The translations under genes were made by a program, and so were the position numbers. 64,000 bases of DNA, from positions 1-64,000 of the forward strand of contig JANNBJ010000082.1 in NCBI GenBank assembly GCA_031385325.1. The letters are read 5' to 3'. Below, one piece after another: positions 60,556-64,000 of the stretch. Source of the stretch: SYFY01 sp031385325 (GTDB lineage Bacteria > Pseudomonadota > Gammaproteobacteria > Pseudomonadales > Azotimanducaceae). Position 1 is the first letter of the stretch; the number at the start of each line of letters is the position of its first letter. Under the pieces are notes generated by a model. That model worked only from the letters and a program-made list of their open reading frames with translations. It ran no database searches and was not told the DNA's origin.

Positions 60556-61230
60556 TCAAGTATCGTCTTCCATGGGGTCATAACCGAATTCACGCGCGAG
60601 AGCGGCATGAAACTGGTCGCGCTCATAGGAAAGCGCCTCGCCTTCGCCGCCACTGGTCGCCCAGCCAGCGTAGGTCCCCATCCAATCCACGGCCAGCTTG
60701 AAGGCAGTGATGGCCCGTGGCTCGTTGCCATCGCGCTGAAACGCTCGCATCCGACGCGCATACATTTCGGCGATCGACGCAGCCGCGCCGATATGCTGGA
60801 TCGCGAGGCAAATTTCTTCTTCCACGGCTCCAAGCCGGTCAGGACCCTCCGTGCTCTCAGCCTCGAGTGCCCACCTGCATTCCCTCCGCTGCACCGGTTC
60901 CTTCTCAGGCGGAAGCTTGATCATCTTTCGCTCGGCGAAGTTTCGGTTGGTCGGGAGGACGCGTGGTGGGGTGACGTCCTCCCCGACTTCAAAATACTCA
61001 CGCATGTGGCCGTTGCGCGGACCGATTCGCGCGCGCAGGGGAAACACGAGACCTACTCGTCCAGACGCACGTTCTATCTCAACGTGAATTTCCTCTCGAA
61101 GTGGATCCACCGAGAGCCCCTGTACCACACCGCCTTCACCAGCGCGCATTGTGATGCCCGAAGCGTCAGTGAAATCCTGAAGCACAGTGACACGATGGTC
61201 CACGCGAAGATTGTCTATGGTCATGCTCAC
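60556..61230 (-). CDS. Unrecognised 224-residue protein
   Basis: Starts ATG at 61230 or 61224. Residues ~1-70 look like a small beta-barrel (HRVTVLQDFTDASGITMRAGEGGVVQGL, then IHVEIERASGRVGLVFPL), resembling a KOW/SH3-like unit. The second half is helical and charged (EEEICLAIQHIGAAASIAEMYARRMRAFQR). No signal peptide. A long plus-strand ORF overlapping it (60373-61404) is rejected as a shadow because this strand fits the local minus-strand operon. Function unknown. Confidence 0.68.
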   Translation of the reverse strand: MSMTIDNLRVDHRVTVLQDFTDASGITMRAGEGGVVQGLSVDPLREEIHVEIERASGRVGLVFPLRARIGPRNGHMREYFEVGEDVTPPRVLPTNRNFAERKMIKLPPEKEPVQRRECRWALEAESTEGPDRLGAVEEEICLAIQHIGAAASIAEMYARRMRAFQRDGNEPRAITAFKLAVDWMGTYAGWATSGGEGEALSYERDQFHAALAREFGYDPMEDDT

Positions 61231-61279
61231 GGATTCAGAGCGCCCCTGCCAATCGTAAATTCGCCGGTCCGGGCTGGTG

Positions 61280-61705
61280 TCACGCCGGCCACGGAAACTT
61301 CACCGACGTCGGCGTATCAGCCGAGTCGTCGAATTTTCGCAACTGGACAAACAATTCGATCTCGGAGGGCTGGCCATCCTTCACATGAACGCGGAACTGG
61401 ATGATGCGTGCGTCGCTGTCACTGGGATCAAAGCTATATCCCCATTGAAACCACGGTTTTCCCTGTGCGCCGGTTGAGCGTGCGTTGCTGGCCATCATCG
61501 CGGGCTCGAACACCGCGCCGGCGGTTTGGGACGACTTGATGCGCACGCGCCAGTCGCCGTTGCTGTCGGTTTCCTTGTACGCGACGAACGCATAATCGCA
61601 GTCAAGGACAGCGTCATACGCGGCGACGTACGCGAGATGTTGATAAGTAGCGCCGCCGGGAACGTTGTCGGGTGTGTCGATGAGTTGAGAGGACTTGTTG
61701 CTCAT
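61280..61705 (-). CDS. Unrecognised 141-residue protein
   Basis: Soluble, acidic and rich in beta-strand residues: YQHLAYVAAYDAVLDCDYAFVAYKE, WRVRIKSSQTAGAVFEPAMM and IIQFRVHVKDGQPSEIELFVQLRKF. No signal peptide, cysteine motif or recognised family. It lies downstream of the P450-SDR pair on the same strand and is probably part of that transcript. Confidence 0.65.
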   Translation of the reverse strand: MSNKSSQLIDTPDNVPGGATYQHLAYVAAYDAVLDCDYAFVAYKETDSNGDWRVRIKSSQTAGAVFEPAMMASNARSTGAQGKPWFQWGYSFDPSDSDARIIQFRVHVKDGQPSEIELFVQLRKFDDSADTPTSVKFPWPA

Positions 61706-61747
61706 TTCGATGACTTCGAAGGTGTGAGATGGACCCGCGCAATCATT

Positions 61748-61995
61748 TCAGAAGTAATGTCGATTGGCATCCGTTTCAGGACGCAGCCTGAACTCACCCA
61801 GCGCCAGGCGGTTGCACAACTCGATCACCGTGTCGCCAGTTTCCGCTCGGTGGTATCGATCTCGTGCGGTTCGAATTCGCTGAGGTCAGCGAAATGCCGC
61901 CACATGGTGGCAACAACACGGGGGTCAACAAGATCCATACCCGGTGGCCCGGACACGAGGACGATCAAATCAGCATCTTCCGACGCGAATGCCAT
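61748..61995 (-). pseudogene. Small gene interrupted by a frameshift
   Basis: From the ATG at 61995 the frame reads MAFASEDADLIVLVSGPPGM and continues to ERKLATR, then a stop at 61825-61827. The neighbouring frame carries on without a break as DTVIELCNRLALGEFRLRPE and ends at 61748. Adding one base near 61832 would join both into an 82-residue protein. Either a one-base deletion in the genome or a sequencing error explains it. It starts 9 bp after the SDR stop. Family unknown. Confidence 0.5.
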
Positions 61996-62004
61996 GGGGA
62001 AACG

Positions 62005-62886
62005 CTAACCCATATCCATGCCCAGGACTTGTCGCGCGTAGTCGCCCCAGTGCGGCTGGGTTCCATCCACATCCGTGAATCCGTATTCACGCGCAAGATT
62101 CCAGGTAGCAAACACTTTGCCGGCTCGTGTACTGACGTGAGGATCCCGCATCAGTGCGACTACAGCGCGACCTGTGAAGTACGGAGTTTCCGAAACCGCA
62201 AAGTCCTTGTTCTTCCTGGTTGCATCACGCCAGTTGGATTCGCTGACACCGAAATGTTCGAGCATGGCTTCTGAGCGCAGGAATCCAGGACTGAGGGCGA
62301 GAGCGGTAATACCCCTCGGCGTCAGTTCGGCGGCCTGCCCCAAGGCCAGTCGATTCACCGCTGCCTTGGCAAGATCATAGAAGAACGATCCACGCCAGTT
62401 GTCGGTAACCCCGTCGGTGATCTCGATAACAAGTCCACGCCCGCGCCGGACCATGAGCGGGACAATGGCATGACTCGTAATGAGGTGTGAGGTCACGGCA
62501 TTGTTGAGCATGGCGAGGCCGACGCCGATATCCTGTTCCCAGAACGGCTTGCCCCATTCAATGAACGGATCGCCACCCCACACATCGTTGACCAGCAGGT
62601 CGATACGACCGTCGTTTTCCGACTCGATCTGCTGGGCCAATCGGGAAACTTCCATAACTTGCGTGTGATCGACCTGAATCGCGACTGCGTGGCCACCCCG
62701 CGCAGTGATCATCTGCGCTGTCTCTTCGATCGTCTCTGGTCGATTCATGTTTGATCGTTTGTCACGGGTGCTGCGGCCAGTGACGTAGACCTTCATCCCT
62801 GCACTTGCGAGTTCGATGGCAATGGCACGACCTGCACCACGGGTTGCACCTGCAACCAGAGCTACGCCGTTTTCCGATTCACTCAT
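62005..62886 (-). CDS. SDR family oxidoreductase (DHRS1-like)
   Basis: 293 residues. ALVAGATRGAGRAIAIEL is a slightly altered nucleotide-binding loop and VYVTGRSTRDKRS suggests NADP. LLVNDVWGGDPFIEWGKPFWEQD replaces the usual NNAG region, as in DHRS1-like SDRs. SFFYDLAKAAVNRL has the catalytic Tyr-x-x-x-Lys. The ATG overlaps the P450 stop by 4 nt, so oxygenation and redox conversion of the same compound is a reasonable inference. Confidence 0.9.
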   Translation of the reverse strand: MSESENGVALVAGATRGAGRAIAIELASAGMKVYVTGRSTRDKRSNMNRPETIEETAQMITARGGHAVAIQVDHTQVMEVSRLAQQIESENDGRIDLLVNDVWGGDPFIEWGKPFWEQDIGVGLAMLNNAVTSHLITSHAIVPLMVRRGRGLVIEITDGVTDNWRGSFFYDLAKAAVNRLALGQAAELTPRGITALALSPGFLRSEAMLEHFGVSESNWRDATRKNKDFAVSETPYFTGRAVVALMRDPHVSTRAGKVFATWNLAREYGFTDVDGTQPHWGDYARQVLGMDMG

Positions 62887-64000
62887 GATCTGAACTCCTC
62901 ACCTCGACGTACCGGCAACTTGCGTCGTCCCCAAAACAGGAACGGACCAATCCGCTCACCATCGTTAATCAACTCCAGATGCGGAAAATGTCTGACCAGC
63001 GCCGAGAGGGCAACACGCGCTTCCAGCCGCGCCAGTTCCATGCCCAGGCAGACATGAATGCCGAGGCCGAAGGAGAGCACCTTGCGACCTTGTCGCTGCG
63101 GATCAAAAACATGGGCATCAGAAAAGACTTCGGGGTCGCGATTGGCGGCGGCGTAGTGAGTCATGATCTTGGTTCCCTGCGCAACGCGGGTGCCTCCAAT
63201 CTCAACGTCTCGTGACGTGGTGCGAAACAGACCAAGCAACGGTGGATCAAAGCGCAGGCTTTCGTTGATGGCTCGGTCAAGATCGATCTGTCCTTCGCCG
63301 AGTTGACGCCACAGTCCCTTGGAAGCAAGAAAACGCCAGACGAAATTCGAAATCAGACTGGTCGTGGTTTCGTTACCTGCCACAAACAGCTGCAACACCA
63401 GCCCAACTGCTTCATCGTCGCTGAGATAGTCGCCATTGCGCTGAACTCTGGCTATCTGCCACAACAGCCGGCCATCATCCGGCTCCACGCGACGCGCGTG
63501 AATCAAGTTGCGGATGTACGCGCTCATGGCCATCTGATCGGCAACATAGCTGGAAGGATCCTGCGCCGAGAGTGCCGCGACTGAAGAGTCTGACCAACGC
63601 TTGAACTGTTCGATATCACCCGTCGGAATACCAAAAATCTCACAGATGATGATGACTGGCAGTGGAAACGCCAGGTCATCATGAATGTCCCAGACATCGC
63701 GATCCTTCACAGCGTTCAGCAACTCGTCAGCGATGGCGACTAGTCTGGGTCTTAACCCGGACATGGATCGAGGCAGAAATACCGGCTGAACCAGATCGCG
63801 AAAGAAGGTGTGTTGTGGTGGGTCGGACACCACACCAACAGGTGCCGTGAAATTCGGACCCTGGCCCTGGCCGCTGACATACGTCTGTGGATCGCGAAGA
63901 ATCGAAGTCACGTCATCGTAGCGGGACACGATGTAAAACGGCGGCTGGAATCGCGGGTAGAACAGACAGCGCGGACCCGCATGCAGCTTGCGAGCAGAAA
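62883..64000 (-). CDS. Cytochrome P450, cut by the right edge
   Basis: The frame stays open to the right edge, so the N-terminus is missing; about 372 residues remain. LFVAGNETTTSLI is the I-helix oxygen-binding motif, ESLRFDPP gives the ExxR pair, and SFGLGIHVCLGMELARLEARV is the heme-binding loop with the axial Cys. The N-terminal visible part FYPRFQPPFYIVSRYDDV is typical of soluble bacterial P450s. It needs a ferredoxin partner, none of which is in the window. Coupled to the DHRS1-like SDR; the substrate may be a terpenoid, steroid or fatty acid. Confidence 0.94.
   Translation of the reverse strand, partial: SARKLHAGPRCLFYPRFQPPFYIVSRYDDVTSILRDPQTYVSGQGQGPNFTAPVGVVSDPPQHTFFRDLVQPVFLPRSMSGLRPRLVAIADELLNAVKDRDVWDIHDDLAFPLPVIIICEIFGIPTGDIEQFKRWSDSSVAALSAQDPSSYVADQMAMSAYIRNLIHARRVEPDDGRLLWQIARVQRNGDYLSDDEAVGLVLQLFVAGNETTTSLISNFVWRFLASKGLWRQLGEGQIDLDRAINESLRFDPPLLGLFRTTSRDVEIGGTRVAQGTKIMTHYAAANRDPEVFSDAHVFDPQRQGRKVLSFGLGIHVCLGMELARLEARVALSALVRHFPHLELINDGERIGPFLFWGRRKLPVRRGEEFRS

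Noticed and set aside
60373..61404. 343-codon plus-strand ORF
   Set aside because: Composition unlike neighbours; the minus-strand ORF at 60556-61230 fits the operon direction better. Not fully excluded.
61526..62008. 160-codon plus-strand ORF
   Set aside because: Overlaps the minus-strand genes at 61280 and 61748 and has no protein-family features.

Overview
The window looks like a chromosome segment of an uncultured or little-studied gammaproteobacterium with moderately high GC. The main evidence is the gene order aspS-ruvC-ruvA-ruvB-tolQ-tolR-tolA-tolB-pal-cpoB-queE-queC-tRNA-Lys, which matches the Pseudomonas-type layout. RhlB, CpoB and a DUF6316 protein fit the same group. There is no prophage, transposase gene, CRISPR array or rRNA operon.

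Layout. 1-10 kb: the 3' part of a PQQ dehydrogenase, a monooxygenase-like protein, a class II glutamine amidotransferase, GDP-fucose synthesis genes (gmd-fcl), a single-chain glycyl-tRNA synthetase, and a small lipid/CoA-related operon (CrtC/AttH-like protein, acyl-CoA ligase remnant, SDR). 10-21 kb (minus strand): tRNA-Lys, queuosine precursor genes, the complete Tol-Pal envelope system, the RuvABC resolvasome, aspartyl-tRNA synthetase and an FmdB zinc ribbon. ybgC and yebC, usual members of this neighbourhood, are absent. 21-34 kb: a protein with a histone-H1-like tail and an HU-like domain, proS, a thioredoxin-like lipoprotein, YihY, ArsC-WrbA-DUF2069, a propionyl-CoA synthetase / methylacyl-CoA racemase operon, an ABC exporter and an esterase.

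34-46 kb: an unknown protein, then an overlapping HD-GYP / GGDEF-EAL pair in which the catalytic motifs of both proteins are damaged, argC-aminotransferase-rhlB, a nitrilase-family amidase between palindromic repeats, an AI-2E family transporter, hisC, a rhomboid protease and a luciferase-like oxidoreductase. 46-64 kb: mostly small accessory enzymes (SixA, a P-loop kinase, VOC proteins, GIY-YIG, DUF1579, DUF2332, two lytic transglycosylases). These are followed by a catabolic-looking set (amidohydrolase, three SDRs, an MDR reductase, two alpha/beta hydrolases and a cytochrome P450 cut by the right edge) with several unrecognised proteins and one apparent frameshift between them.

The least ordinary signals are these: the degenerate cyclic-di-GMP protein pair; a 169-bp foldback element with perfect 22-bp terminal inverted repeats that supplies the rhlB stop codon and coincides with loss of the usual RhlB C-terminal tail; a second foldback element sharing a TTCATGAA-type end with a palindrome pair that supplies the stop codon of the nitrilase gene; a perfect hairpin that places the cpoB start codon at its loop; and the H1-tail/HU protein. 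No complete new defence or mobile system was found.
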